From positions 9,811,162 to 9,875,161 of the forward strand of contig NC_089749.1 in assembly GCF_040412425.1 (NCBI RefSeq): a stretch of 64,000 nt of DNA. The letters are read 5' to 3'. This document shows, piece by piece, positions 25,760-36,904 of the stretch (the first letter of the stretch is position 1; each line of letters begins with the position of its first letter). Position numbers and translations under genes: made by a program. Below the pieces are notes generated by a model. It saw only the letters and a program-made list of their open reading frames with translations, was not told the origin of the DNA and made no database searches. The DNA is from Macrobrachium rosenbergii (taxonomy: Eukaryota > Arthropoda > Malacostraca > Decapoda > Palaemonidae).

Positions 25760-27300
25760 GTGGGTAGGGATGGTGAGTCTTGCAGTACAATTCTGTTATC
25801 CTTGGAGAAGGCCCCATTTGCCATGTCCTAGTATAAGCCATGTGTCTAACCATGACCTTGCTTGCAAGGTTAGCAGAGATTGCTTGGTTTGCAATGGACT
25901 AGGTTTGGGAAATGGCATGTCAGCGTCAGCCAGTGATTTACTGCTTCCTCTGCGGGAGAGTCAACGTGCCATGACCAAGTATCTTTGGCCAATGCTTTCT
26001 CCTTCTAGATGCCAGGACTCCATGGCTCGCAGGTGACTTTCACCAGTATCTAGCCAAAGGAGTTCTAATTTCCATGGATGTCTTACTCTCCCAAGGGCCT
26101 GCTAATTAATTTACTCATTTTGACTCATGCTATTTCTCCCACTTCTGCCTTCATGCTGCCCACCTGCTTCTCTCCCTCAGCTCCTGCTCAGACTGCACTT
26201 TCTTCATCCACCTCTGGACTGTTCCATGGATGATGACTTTTTTTGATATGCTCATATCTCAGGCTGTCTCTGCTGGGATACAAATTACTTCTCGTGCTGA
26301 TGCCTGTTCTTATTGCCTGGCTTTGTTGCCACCTCTGAATAAATAAACTGCCCAAAACCTGTGTGCCCTGTATAATGATATAACCATCACAATCCTCAGT
26401 TGGGATTAAGACATCTTCAACAATGACTACTTTCTAGGCATCAGAGGGGCCCTCATGGTTGCTCTACAATGACTTGGAAGCTTCTGGTTCCAAGATGTTT
26501 TAGTCTTCTGCTGGCTAAGCATCTTGCAGATTAATGTCTGTACAAGTTTAGTACCCAGAGATGCTCTCATTAGGCTTCTTGCTTTAGCCATGGCATCCAC
26601 TTCTTTTAGACGCTGTTCTGCCAGAGGGTCAACTTTGGTGATGGATACGTGTAGGTGCTTTTGCAGGGCAAGTCATATGCTCAACAACTAGCATGAGATG
26701 ATTTTTGCTGCCACCTGTTCCTTGCTGTCTTCTATTTATCCTTCTGCTGTGAACACCGCCAGGGTTGATGTTCTCCCTCTTGGTCATGTGGCGTCAGTCC
26801 TGAATGAAGAGTACATGTATGTTCAGCTTATCAACATGAACCTCATCTCTTTCCAGGATGATTGGTAAGTGCCTTGGGAAAGAAGTTAACCGCCAACATG
26901 GCTGCTAAAATTAACTTTGGGGCTGCAGACGATGCCACCCGCAGCAGGCTTCGCTCATGCCTCTGAGGTATAGTTCCTTCTCCGCATCAGCATCGCTCTG
27001 TTTCTCATTTCTTGGTCGCCCTATCATCCATGGATACTAGAGGTCTAAGTCCACTGGTGAGGGGCCTAGGGTGTTGCAGGTTCTCAATTTCAGCAGCTAG
27101 CTGACATTTCTTCACTCATCCAATTATCTTGACTCCTAATTCTCAAATCCTGCGAAAGGGCAGGTCCTCAATGACGAAGTGATCTTCATGCTGCAGCAGG
27201 ATACAATTGAAAAGATTGTGCTAGAGCTGAAGGGATTTTACAACTGCCTCATCCTCATTTTGGTTTCCCATGCTTTAGGTTCTTGCTACAAGTTTTTAAA
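25760..27300 (+). mobile_element. Decayed DIRS-like retroelement, 5' part
   Basis: Near 27175-27300 a frame reads GQVLNDEVIFMLQQDTIEKI and then LKGFYNCLILILVSHALG. This resembles the start of DIRS-type reverse transcriptases (EVxxMLxKGAIExV...GFYSRLFLVPK). Upstream, 25770-26036 has a Cys/His-containing frame with MSASASDLLLPLRESQRAM, then a Pro/Ser-rich broken stretch, as expected for the preceding ORF. Stops and shifts are frequent and the reverse transcriptase ends right after its first motif. This is a dead 3'-truncated copy. The reverse-transcriptase similarity is stronger than the ORF1 similarity. Confidence 0.5.
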
Positions 27301-28130
27301 GTAATTTGTATTTTCCCTACATACACAAACTATTGCCTTCTAAGTTAAAGTATTCTTCTGTACAAGTTGTGACTGGTCACTGAAACTACTGACAAGGTAG
27401 CTAACTGGTGGTAGGAGGGAGGGTAAGTGGAGGAAGACCCCCCAGGTGAGATCTTGTTTAGAAAGAGAATCCTCCGAGAATTAAGTGTGACCCTACGTGG
27501 GGGTGACACAAATCAAGGGCAGCTAAATCTGGCTAGTTAATAGGTTCTGTTTACATGTACTGTACTGCTGCCCACCCAAAACCCCCTTATCAAGAGGGAG
27601 AAAGAGAAAATCTAGTTCGACAGCGGGAGGAAGGGATAGGAAGAGCCAGTCACTCTACTGTACAATTCCAGCCTTATACCTTAGCAATATCTTTGGGAAG
27701 ATACTTTTCTGTCCAGAGGGACCTTGGGTGATTACTACACTTGTTGAGCAGCCACCACATGTCCCAAGGAGAGTGTGTTTAAGGACCTGTGGGTGATGTT
27801 CCTCAGGCAGAATGAGATAAAGGTTGTATGATGTTTCAGTCACCTGCCCTTTTTACCTGTACTACTGAAAAGTTACTACAAAATACAAGCAGGCAGTTTC
27901 ATGTCCCTGACTTCCGAGAACTTTCATGCAAACTAAAATTGTCTACTTTTTCTGCAGTATCACAAGCTCGTTTGATTACAGCACAAAAAGCTGGAAAGAA
28001 AGGGTGTACATCTACTTCTTTCAATGGCAGGACTAGAAAAGAGGAACCAACACTCTGGCCTGAGAGGTCAGGTCCTACTTATGTGCCACTTTATGGGTCA
28101 CAGATAGCATTGATTTACTAAACCTTCATG
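27300..28130. repeat. Probable dispersed repeat of unknown class
   Basis: The sequence around 27300-27470 (gtaatttgtattttccctac, then a GA-rich agaccccccagg block) follows directly after the DIRS-like fragment and looks like repetitive DNA from style alone. Only one copy is in the window, so this cannot be shown here. Confidence 0.3.
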
Positions 28131-28289
28131 AAATTTTGGCTGGTAAGCACTCGGGGCCTTTAGCCATTCATCACATAAGACAGTAAAAGATGTGGTTGGA
28201 CAGCAAGACAGAGATAAATACAGGAAATAAAGTATAGGGATCTAAAGGTGGAACTGGGAGAAGACCCCACAGTTGCACTAAGAAAAGTA

Positions 28290-28590
28290 AAAAATTAGCC
28301 AAAGTTTCTTCGGTGCAATCGAGTTTTCTGTACAGCGTATAATGCTGTATGAGCTACGGCTCGGTGGTGGCCTGTCTTATAGTGCTGCCAGGCACACAAT
28401 CATGGCCAACTTTAACCTTAAATAAAATAAAAACTGCTGAGGCTAGAGGGCTGCAATCTGGTGTTTGATGACAGGAGGGTGGATGATCAACATACCAATT
28501 TGCAACCCTCTAACCTCAGGACTTTAAGATCTCGAGGTGGACAGAAAAAGTGCGGACTGACAGACAAAGCCACCTCAATAGTTTCTTTCC
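28290..28590 (+). repeat. Dispersed repeat family B, copy 2
   Basis: Same order as the copy at 47345-47722: ttcttcggtgcaatcgag, gtataatgctgtatga, the inverted arms ctgaggctagagggctgcaa / ttgcaaccctctaacctcag, and a terminal gacagacaaagcc. It lacks the extra block found between the first two landmarks in the 47-kb copy. Confidence 0.8.
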
Positions 28591-29189
28591 AGAAAAACAG
28601 TCCAATAGGTGTTGGACTTCAAGACTGAAGTAAGGAAGTAGGAATGGAAGTAAATAAGAGAAAGGAAAACAAAAACTCTTATTTCTCATCAGGAACTGAC
28701 AGGACTGGTTTTTTGCCGCAAACTCCAGGAATGAACATGAATGAGAGGGTTTCAAACCCTTTACATGCCAGTTGAGGAGACAGTTGTGTTACCAATAGGC
28801 TTTGCTGGGACTAGGCCAGTTTGAATGTGAGTTCTCAGTCAGTGGCCTCCCTCAAGGGCTCATGCTGTGCCTTAGCTGAGCTGCAAAGGAGGAAAGTCAC
28901 ATCCTACTCTGGAGAATGAAGCCCCTGGGGAGGCCAAGACTGGTTGAAACACCTTACAGACCCACACAAACAGTTCAGGTAAATCAACGAGAGCTATGCC
29001 CTCCAGTCTAAAGTCTTGGCTCAAGGCAGCAATGGCCTTTCACCAAAGAGACCAAAGAGATTGAGAGGAGTCATTCTGAGCCTCAGAGTGATCAACACAG
29101 TCAATCATTCAGTAGACAAGACTGAATGAAAGAAAGGTATAATAATCCAGATTGTAAAAGGAGTGCTGCAGGGATCTGGCAGCAGAAAG

Positions 29190-29870
29190 TTCAACACTAG
29201 GAGCTTCCTGTTTTTTTGTGGCAAACAAGTCAATCACCAATGTTCCTCAAAGCTTGAGCAGCCTTTCCCCATGTGAAGGATTAAGGACCATTCTGTCCTA
29301 ACTCCTTGCCCCTGGTATATGAGCTGGTCTGCCAAAACATTCAACTTTCTAGAATGTAACTGGTTAGGAGTTAGATGGTGTGGTGAACTGCCCATTCACG
29401 CACCGACTTCACCAACTGACAGAAGTGAGAGGAAATTGTCCCCCATTGCAGTACATTTTGTAGCTCCTCAACACTATACAGTATAGTGACCTTGGAATGT
29501 TTGCAGGGGTAGCAGCTCAATCACATTTCCAAAGTGTTGATGTGCCAATGAAGTCCATTCCCTGTCACCTGAGTCATACAATTGCTCAGGTGGTGCTCCT
29601 CACATCTCATTCATTGTGTCTAAAAACATTTCTCTGAAAGTGGTGAGTTCAAGGGAACTCCCAAAAGGAGGTTCCTATAGGCCACTGACCAAAGAAAGTC
29701 CTCTTTCACCTCCCGCTTCAAGGGCACAAACTAAGATTGAGCTTTCAGCTGCCACTGATGCAAGTGTAGGGGGAGTTGCCTGTGCAGGACAAGCCTCTCT
29801 AGGGATGACAAGTGACCAAGAATTAACTGCCAAAGCCAAGCTGGCTGTTCCTGTTGCATGTCAATAGCAG
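29190..29870 (-). mobile_element. Decayed DIRS-like reverse transcriptase/RNase H segment
   Basis: On the minus strand I read ERLVLHRQLPLHLHQWQLKA (about 29810-29740), then LNVLADQLIYQGQGVRTEWSL (about 29350-29290), then VIDLFATKKQEAP (about 29240-29190). The ordered motifs SLExLVPxGRLxLRxxQ, NVxADxLSR...TEWSL and VDLFATxxNxKLP are typical of the RT/RNase H region of DIRS-type elements. Several stops and frameshifts interrupt it. It lies opposite in strand to the 5'-type fragment at 25.8-27.3 kb, so the two are separate insertions or parts of a rearranged element. Confidence 0.6.
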
Positions 29871-29899
29871 GAAAGTAGCTTGCTTGATTGCTGGATAGC

Positions 29900-32830
29900 A
29901 GGGAACCATCTTGTCTGCAAAGACTGTTAACCTAATCCAAGATACCGAACACAAGCAGCAACTATAACAGTAGAGACTGCTGCCTCATCTCCTGAGTGAA
30001 TCCAAGAGTACACTATTGACAAGAGAGGTTTGACAAAGAGCAGTGGATATACTGTACCCTAGAGACCACTAAGCTCATGAAGTCAAACAATTTCCCTCTT
30101 TATCTCTGTTATAGGGTTCTGAAAGGAGAAAACTCTTCAGGTTTTAAAAATTCCCTAATGTAAGAAATGAGTTCTCTTCCACAAATGAGACTGACACACC
30201 AGACTGCCCTGGTGAACTATCTCAGACCGTGAACACAAATAAAGCAGACCTAGCATTTCAAAATTAAACCCTTTGCTTCTCAAACTGTTTTCATATGTAA
30301 TGGCTTCAAGTTAACTTGTAACAACTCCATACTGTGGTCCATCTCCAGCAGACTTTCATATGATTGGCTGAAACCAAACAAGAAGCTCACTTGTGAAAGG
30401 TCATGGGGTTCTAGACCCTACGATCAGTGAAAGATGAACTAGTAGAGGCTACGGGAGAGCTAGCATGAGCTCTATCATGCAAGCACACCTCCAAGGCTTA
30501 TGGTGACCCACATTCAGACTGAAGTGCTGCACAATCACATGCACTCAAGATCTTCCTGGTAACCATACATAATGTACAACAAAGAAACTGTAGCATGTGA
30601 ACTCCAGCATGCTCATGGTACAAGGACCATGTCTGCAGACAACTGAGAGGGTAGTGGTGACTTTACCATGCGTGCTTTAGGAGAAACCCTGGTGAATGGG
30701 ACATGGGCAGTCCTGCCCAGGAGGAATGGGATGACTCAAAGAGTACCAAGTACGCCATGTCTGCATGAGCATGATCTGCATACTAATTACTTGCAGAACA
30801 AGAAGGTGGTGGCGAGTTCCCAAATCAGCAAAATTATCTGCATACACCAACCAGTCCAAACTCTATTCACAATTCATTTTCTTACAGCATAACTTTCCCT
30901 TATATCTTCTATCTTTTTTTCCTGACTACCCACTCACTCACTGCATAAATAAAAACACTGAACAGCCAAGCATAACAAGCAACAAACCCTTACCTCAGAT
31001 ACAATTTATTCATAACAGTCACTCTCTTGCCTAAGCTATAGTTTAATTACCAAGCTTTTTCCCTTTATTTTCAAACTTCTCATGCAACTGTTCCATAACA
31101 AAGACTTGATTCACACACACCCTCTTCCTTGACTAAACTCAATACTGTTCTCCGACTGTCAGTGCTTGCTTTTTGACACTCTCAATCAAAATCTTGCCAT
31201 ACACTTCGCTGGTATATTAAATAACCTTATGTCTATATTTCTTAAAATGCCTCTGTTATCATTACTTTTATCCAGGAGGCCAATTCATTCATCTCTTCCA
31301 TTCCTCTGAAATGTGTGCACATTTGCGCACATTTTCGTTAAGTTTTTACTTTAATGGGCTATATCAGCCAGAATTGCACAAGCACCATATTTTAATACCT
31401 GCTCTATGGGGATGAATATTCAAACAAAATAAAAAGATGACATACATCTAGATAACCATAAGATTGCTGTAATTTTTTTCTGTATGATTATCATATGAAG
31501 CATATTAATGACACATATGAACACTGTCTATAAACGCCATTATTGAGTGCTGACATTATATTAAAATAACACATTTTCTTCTGTGGGCTGCTGACATTTT
31601 AAAAGTGGTTCTGCATAAATTTCATCTGGGCTACATCCTAACCTAAATATTCTAAGCCTAACCTAACCTAGGGTACAGTACCCTGACCTGGCGGAAGGCA
31701 TCGTGTACTGCAGAACCACGTGTGCCATACTCTTGCAATATTAAACCGTGGAAATATGTTAACCTCATATTAAAAAATTGGTAGAACTAAGCAATAGCTC
31801 AGCATGGGGTATTAGTTTGGAAATTGATTTTTCGTATATTATTTTGGTTGCTAATCAAGAATTTACCGTGCAGAGCTCTTACTTTGAAACATAAAAAAAT
31901 TTTAAACATAAAAAGAAACATCCTAAGTAAGTCAAGGTTATTCGAATACAGTATTTCTAATTTACAATTAAAGCTACCGTGTCAAATTGGCCTCGGCCTA
32001 ACTATCAGAAATGGCACTAGAAAAAAGAACAAGCTCGCCATCTCTTACGTCCTAGTCTTTTATTACCTCCTCAAGTTTCTCTGCTCATTTTGGGAACAAG
32101 TTACCATTCGCTGCTTACCGTATTTTCTTCATTTTTTCTCTTCATGGGTATCACACACAAAAACCGGAAGTTGCCCGGAACTAAAGGTAAACAAACTCAT
32201 TCAGTTGTAGAGAATTAGTGTTGTTCTAAACGAATTGAAAATACGACTTAAAAGTATAAATGACTTACAATAAAAAAATATATACTATCAGCAGAATGAT
32301 TATGATGCATTTTCAAGTTTCAAATGAAAATTTTAACAAATCCTTGGATTAATAACATGGGTTTTTCTTTAATCCTTTTTAAGTAGTAAATTTTACCATG
32401 GTGGAGCCAGCAATGTCTTTTTCTTAATTTAGAAAAGAAATAAATGTATGTCGAAGAAAAATTCAATATATATCAAGAGTTTTTTTGTTAATTTTTATAC
32501 TATGTAGTGATATACAAGGCTTTCCTCAGTCTAGAAAAGAAATACATTAAACGTCTGGTTTTATTTTTTTTTATACTGCGTAGTAAGATTTAAGAATTCA
32601 TGGCTGTAAATAGGCTACGTCTAAACTTAACTCCGAAGCTGTCATAATATACAGAAATAAACTGAAATCATTTCAAAAGCTCAGCATCGTACTTCCGATG
32701 AATAAAATTGTCACAAGTTGTCAGAGCCTGACCAGCATAAACAGTTGTGACACATTTGGTTTTAGCAGCGATAATACTTACCGGTAAATGGAGAAAAGCA
32801 AGGTGTTTCGAACAACCAGTGATGTTTATT
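29900..32830. other. Intergenic stretch without a supported gene
   Basis: The 128-residue frame at 31824-32210 has no recognisable motif and an AT-driven composition. A few CCTAA units near 31655-31675 are too short to be a telomeric block. It may include more diverged retroelement sequence at 29.9-30.7 kb that I could not read. Confidence 0.5.
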
Positions 32831-32832
32831 AT

Positions 32833-32965
32833 TTAGGCCAAAGGCCAAACACTGAGACCTACTGTACGAGGTCATTCAGATCCGAAAGGGATATTGAGAG
32901 CAGAGAGGCTTGAAAGGTGTAACAGGAGGAAAACCTCGCAGTTGCACTATGAAGGGGAATGAAAT
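32833..32965 (-). repeat. Dispersed repeat family A, truncated inverted copy
   Basis: It starts with taggccaaaggccaaacact, then gaggtcattcag, gaaaggtgtaacaggaggaa and cctcgcagttgcacta, the reverse complement of the 3' half of family A. The 5' half is absent. Confidence 0.75.
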
Positions 32966-33402
32966 GAAAGGACACTATTGATTACTCATCATATTCATGG
33001 TCTCCAACTCTTGTTTTTACTTCCTCGAATCTCCACTTATTTAAGTTTTTCATTGAATAGTTATTTTCGAGGCTAAAAAAACTCTTTTATAAATGATAAA
33101 AGTTCCGAGGCTCTGGGCAAAAGAACTTCAGCTGATTTGCAACAAAACCCTTGTTAAAAGGAACCAAGGCCATGCTTCAAATATCAATTGAGAGAGATAA
33201 GTGAGGACAGACATGTAGCTACTAGGATATTCCAAGCAGACAAAACGTTGCTACGGCTACAGCTACTTAATACAGGATTCTACGTGTTGAGAATAATGAG
33301 GAAAAGTATATACCGATATGTTAGGCCTACTGTTCGCTAGTTTCACGTTGTGTGAGGACGATAACCACTTATTTACTAAAATGGAATTCACTGTGGCACA
33401 GA

Positions 33403-33505
33403 GACTGGAGCCTTACACCGTCATATCCCCTAAACCTTGTACACAGGCCAAAATGCAATAAATTCTCACTGAAGTGACTACACAATTAGGAAACCGAGGC
33501 ATTAC
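33403..33505 (-). pseudogene. Duplicated tail of the Star-like terminal exon
   Basis: This block repeats the last coding bases, stop and start of the 3' UTR of the gene that ends at 33767. Matching phrases are aaattctcactgaagtgact and aggaaaccgaggca, against 33753-33803. Read on the minus strand it would give the same final Ser-Leu-Gln-stop. Homology ends upstream of that exon's Cys-rich part, so it is a non-functional partial copy about 260 bases downstream of the real stop. Confidence 0.7.
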
Positions 33506-33766
33506 TGTTTCACAAGCAGATAAATCTAGTGTAATATCTATGTTTGAAGACATTAGTAGCATTCATGTGTGAAAATATTGCTGTGACATTTGAGAGAGTA
33601 GAAGACATTACACAGAAAACTATGAAAGATGCGAAACTGTAAACCTTGAAAGAGATGATTCTTAGAGGTTGGCCCACTCAATGCAAAACCTGTAGCCCAG
33701 AGCCTTATAGCCCTAGACCGTCCTAGCCCCAAAATAAGAAATATTGGCCAAAAATATAATAATTTC

Positions 33767-34000
33767 TCACTGAAGTGACCACACAGTCAGGAAACCGAGG
33801 CAGAGATATTCCTTGCATGCTTCGGCCACGTCGAAATAGTGAATCTTCCGACACGTCTGCGAATTTACGAGGTGGCAGTGTTTTCTCTTGAAGTACAGCT
33901 TGACCATGAGAGTCGAATGTTCCATGTCGAGTATGTAACCCGGTAATGTCGGGTACGGCTCCTTGAAAAGGCGCCCTGTCGGGAAATGGACGAGAAGGCC
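33767..34000 (-). CDS. Star-like paralog 1, exon 6 (Cys-rich tail)
   Basis: Acceptor ctttcag; 234 bp including TGA at 33769-33767. It encodes GLLVHFPTGRLFKEPYPTLP and then the tail with four spaced cysteines. In the paralog this exon is split in two at the T|L codon boundary. Confidence 0.9.
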   Translation of the reverse strand, partial: GLLVHFPTGRLFKEPYPTLPGYILDMEHSTLMVKLYFKRKHCHLVNSQTCRKIHYFDVAEACKEYLCLGFLTVWSLQ

Positions 34001-34852
34001 CTGAAAGAGTCATACAATAGGATATCAGTTTTAGTATGTTGTTAGCTGTGAGCTTAATCAAACAGGTCGATATTTTTCAACATGAAGCCACTTCCTCTCT
34101 TACGAACTGGCTTCAAAGGAAGACATAAACTGTATAACGTCATCTGCTGTCAACTTATTTCTGTTCGACGGTGTTAAAGGAAGTCTTATATTACCTTGAC
34201 GTCTAGAACTTTACTTCGGAGGACATCTTTTATCCTGACTTCGTCGCCGTCTGAGCCTGTCGCGATGGCCAGTAGGTCTATTGACGTCATATTGGCGGCC
34301 ATGAGTATGGGGGAGAGGGCCATGCATTTGACGCGGACGGTTCGTCCTCTCTCCTCGTCCTTGCGAAAATGATGATGAGGAATAATGAGCTTTGATGTAT
34401 TATATTGCAGGAATGTTAAAATAAATCATGCTTCATATAAAGAGGTTATCTGAATGTCTGTATGACTGATTCAGTCAGTTCTGATAGACAAATTCATGAG
34501 CTACAAATCAGTATTTATAGCCTATATCTTACCCCAGTCAGTGTCTCAGTTTCAAGCTTACTCCTGGCCATCAGAAGCTGCAAGAAATGCTCTGGTAAAT
34601 CCTCTTCGAGGTCCCTCAGCCAAAACTTCATCTGGAATATGGAATGTTTAAGAGTAAGGTCAAGTCCCTTTGGAAGAATTTATAAGGATGACAAGTAAAA
34701 CCACTGAAATTCGTCTTGAAGCAATGCATGAGATGTTTTCTATTGATCTTCGTCTACCTTAGTGTAAAATCAAATTTTACATATTCATGTATAAAAAAAT
34801 TAAAGGATATATAAAAAATGAAATTTCCAATTTTTTTTTAATCAAGATTTTG

Positions 34853-34897
<45 letters not shown>

Positions 34898-36635
34898 AAT
34901 GCAGTATTAAATTAACCATTCTTCAAGTTATTTACCTGCAAAGGCCTTATACTTTATGCAAAAAACTAGGCTACAAATCTACAAAAACAATCTAGCTGTT
35001 GTTCTTCCTCTCTCCAAACAACACCAGCAGAAACAACGTCTCAGGAGACTACCACTACAACAGCAGCAGAGACTCGACAGTGCCCCATAACTCACACTAC
35101 TTATCAGATCCAGATGGACGCAGAGAGGCGTAGTCCAGGCGTTGCGCTTTCGCTCTTTCAGAATCTTGTAGGATCTCGGGTCCGGTTCGATGAGCAGCCC
35201 CTCCCAGCCGTGGTTGCGTTCCAGCATCAGCGTCTGGCTCATGAATTCGCCGTCGGCGGCTCCGACTTCGACGAAGGTTCCCGGTGCCTGGATGTATGTA
35301 TTAAGAGAGGTTAGGTCTAAATTTTGGAATAGATAAAAGTTAGTCTATAATTTCGCAGGCACTGGTAGGTATAGGATGGCGTCAGGAAAGGTGTCAATCT
35401 GTAAAATCTGCCAAACCGAATGAAATGCGCCGTTAAGTGAGAGCTTGAAACTGGAAAAGGTTCATCTAAAACAGCGACCCTATAAGGATTGAGCTGTTAA
35501 GAAACAGAAAAAGATAAATTTTGGGTAAATAGGAAGGATGCCAGATCGCTAAAAATTCTGATAAAAAGTTTTATGACATGGATTATGACGGGTATCTATA
35601 TAAGTACGTGCACTGAGGCAATGTTTACACATATTTACTAGAATGAGAAAAACAGCTCTCTACATTATATGCTATAAATATCCTATGAACAGCACTCACA
35701 TAAACATAGCCTATGTACTAAATAAACTGAATGAGTTTTAATGATTGGCTATTTGCTAAGAATTACAACATCCTTTGAGATACGATGCAATTTTACTACA
35801 AGGCATAAAACGCTTAAGAGTCAACCTTAAATAACCTGACAAAAACGGAGGACCATTGAGAAATATCCTTTCCCTTCCGGGACGCCCTTACCCGGTCCTT
35901 CCAAATCTCCCTCAGGTTCTCTTGGACTTTTGTACCAGTCGACCAGCTTCCTCCAGACCGGTCGGTATATATCGTAAGGCGTCCTATCCGGATCGGAGGG
36001 TGGTGGCTCTAGATATTGGTCCTTCACCAGGCTTACAATCTCTGGGTCTTTTATGCTCTTCGGAGGCCCAGCAAAGTACAGTTCTAAGCATTCTGAAGTT
36101 TTAAAAAGCAGAAGAAGAGACACGTCAGCGAAATCATAATCAATGTATAAAACCACAGGGTTAACTAGCATGCAGGTACGGATCGAGATGAAATGACACT
36201 TTACAAATTATGTGTATGAAGGAGCTATCTGCTTTTAATGTTACAAATCTTTGATTCAAGTTTAAACATCTAACATAAACATATTTTAATTAAGTAGAAC
36301 TAACATGGGAGCAAATGTAGGCATTTTATTAGACAAACAAACTTTTGCCAGACAAACACTGGACTTACTTATTACATTTGACGTAAGTTTATTTTAATTT
36401 GCTAAAACTAACATGGGACAAAAAAGTCATCTGTCAGATGACCCCAACATGTGACCAGACAAACAGAAAAAGGCTGGGATCACTTAATATTCTCAGTCCT
36501 TCGATTTAAGGAACATAAACGTATATTTTAACGGCGTAAAACTTCTTTCAAATAAACACCATATTCTTTGGAAGTTTGAATTTCAAGTCAGTGGCCCCTA
36601 TAGTGGGCTTGTTCCATCTGAATAGGGTTCATCTT

Positions 36636-36708
<73 letters not shown>

Positions 36709-36904
36709 GGCAAAAGGTCATGTTTCAGACAACAGCAACATCTGCCCGGACAACCAGTAAAAAAACGCTAGACTTACCATCAGCACACTTCGAAGCCTCC
36801 CACGTCGTGATGTCTTCATAGTGGCTCATGACGTAGCGCACGACGAAGAGAACGGAAAACACCAATATGAGGACGTTTAACACCAGGTTGCTTTGGTTTG
36901 GCAT
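33767..36904 (-). CDS. Star-like protein, FkbM methyltransferase-fold family (paralog 1)
   Basis: Six exons on the minus strand (36904-36778, 36092-35836, 35287-35096, 34631-34533, 34359-34195, 34000-33767) join in frame to 357 residues. Residues 7-22 form a strong hydrophobic segment just after the start, giving a signal anchor or signal peptide. Residues 131-165 hold the fold's hallmark GTFVEVGAADGEF ... LLIEPDP, normally the SAM-binding region. Residues 322-347 form C-x7-C-x11-C-x4-C, suggesting disulfides in the secretory lumen. Drosophila Star is a type II ER/Golgi protein that assists export of the EGF-like ligand Spitz; a similar trafficking role is inference only. Where relatives have Asp-x-Glu-Gly (about residue 253) this protein reads LAIATGSDG, so catalysis is doubtful. 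Intron phases are 1,0,0,0,0, shared with the paralog upstream in opposite orientation. Confidence 0.9.
34195..34359 (-). CDS. Star-like paralog 1, exon 5
   Basis: Acceptor cgcaag, donor aag|gtaata; 165 bp, phase 0. It encodes VRVKCMALSPILMAANMTSI then DLLAIATGSDGDE. The paralog exon at 49175 has the same boundaries. Confidence 0.85.
34533..34631 (-). CDS. Star-like paralog 1, exon 4
   Basis: Acceptor attccag, donor ggg|gtaaga; 99 bp, phase 0. It encodes MKFWLRDLEEDLPEHFLQLL followed by MARSKLE, which aligns with the exon at 46670 in the paralog. Confidence 0.85.
34855..34896. repeat. (TC)n microsatellite in intron 3
   Basis: An uninterrupted run of about 42 bases lies between exons 4 and 3 of the minus-strand Star-like gene. 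Confidence 0.95.
35096..35287 (-). CDS. Star-like paralog 1, exon 3 (FkbM core)
   Basis: Acceptor atccag, donor agt|gtgagt; 192 bp, phase 0. It encodes APGTFVEVGAADGEFMSQTL, then ERNHGWEGLLIEPDPRSYKI. This is the most conserved part of the family, and its GC content is clearly higher than the flanking introns. Confidence 0.92.
35836..36092 (-). CDS. Star-like paralog 1, exon 2
   Basis: Acceptor acttcag, donor cag|gttatt; 257 bp, phase 1 in and 0 out. It encodes a stem region (CLELYFAGPPKSIKDPEIVS, then DIYRPVWRKLVDWYKSPREP) followed by a Gly/Glu/Pro-rich stretch not seen in the paralog. Confidence 0.88.
36541..36709 (+). mobile_element. LINE 3' end with (AAT)n tail, copy in intron 1 of Star-like paralog 1
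   Basis: The 3' UTR landmark ggaagtttgaatttcaagtc, then cttgttccatctgaataggg, runs directly into about 70 bases of (AAT)n. The same landmark-plus-AAT junction occurs at 51290-51427, and inverted at 43087 and 44446. A short trinucleotide tail is typical of some non-LTR elements. Confidence 0.65.
36778..36904 (-). CDS. Star-like paralog 1, exon 1
   Basis: ATG at 36904-36902 opens MPNQSNLVLNVLILVFSVLF and continues to a Cys shortly before the donor (gatg|gtaagt on the minus strand). It exits in phase 1. A 5' UTR acceptor (ctgttgcag) at 36946 implies at least one non-coding upstream exon. The N-terminal tail is only six neutral residues and an Arg follows the hydrophobic run, so topology cannot be decided by charge. 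Confidence 0.85.

Noticed and set aside
31640..31680. CCTAA-like units suggesting an arthropod telomere repeat
   Set aside because: Only two or three imperfect units; too short to be an interstitial telomeric tract.
31824..32210. 128-residue frame in the intergenic region
   Set aside because: No recognisable motif, composition typical of AT-rich non-coding DNA, and no splice context.
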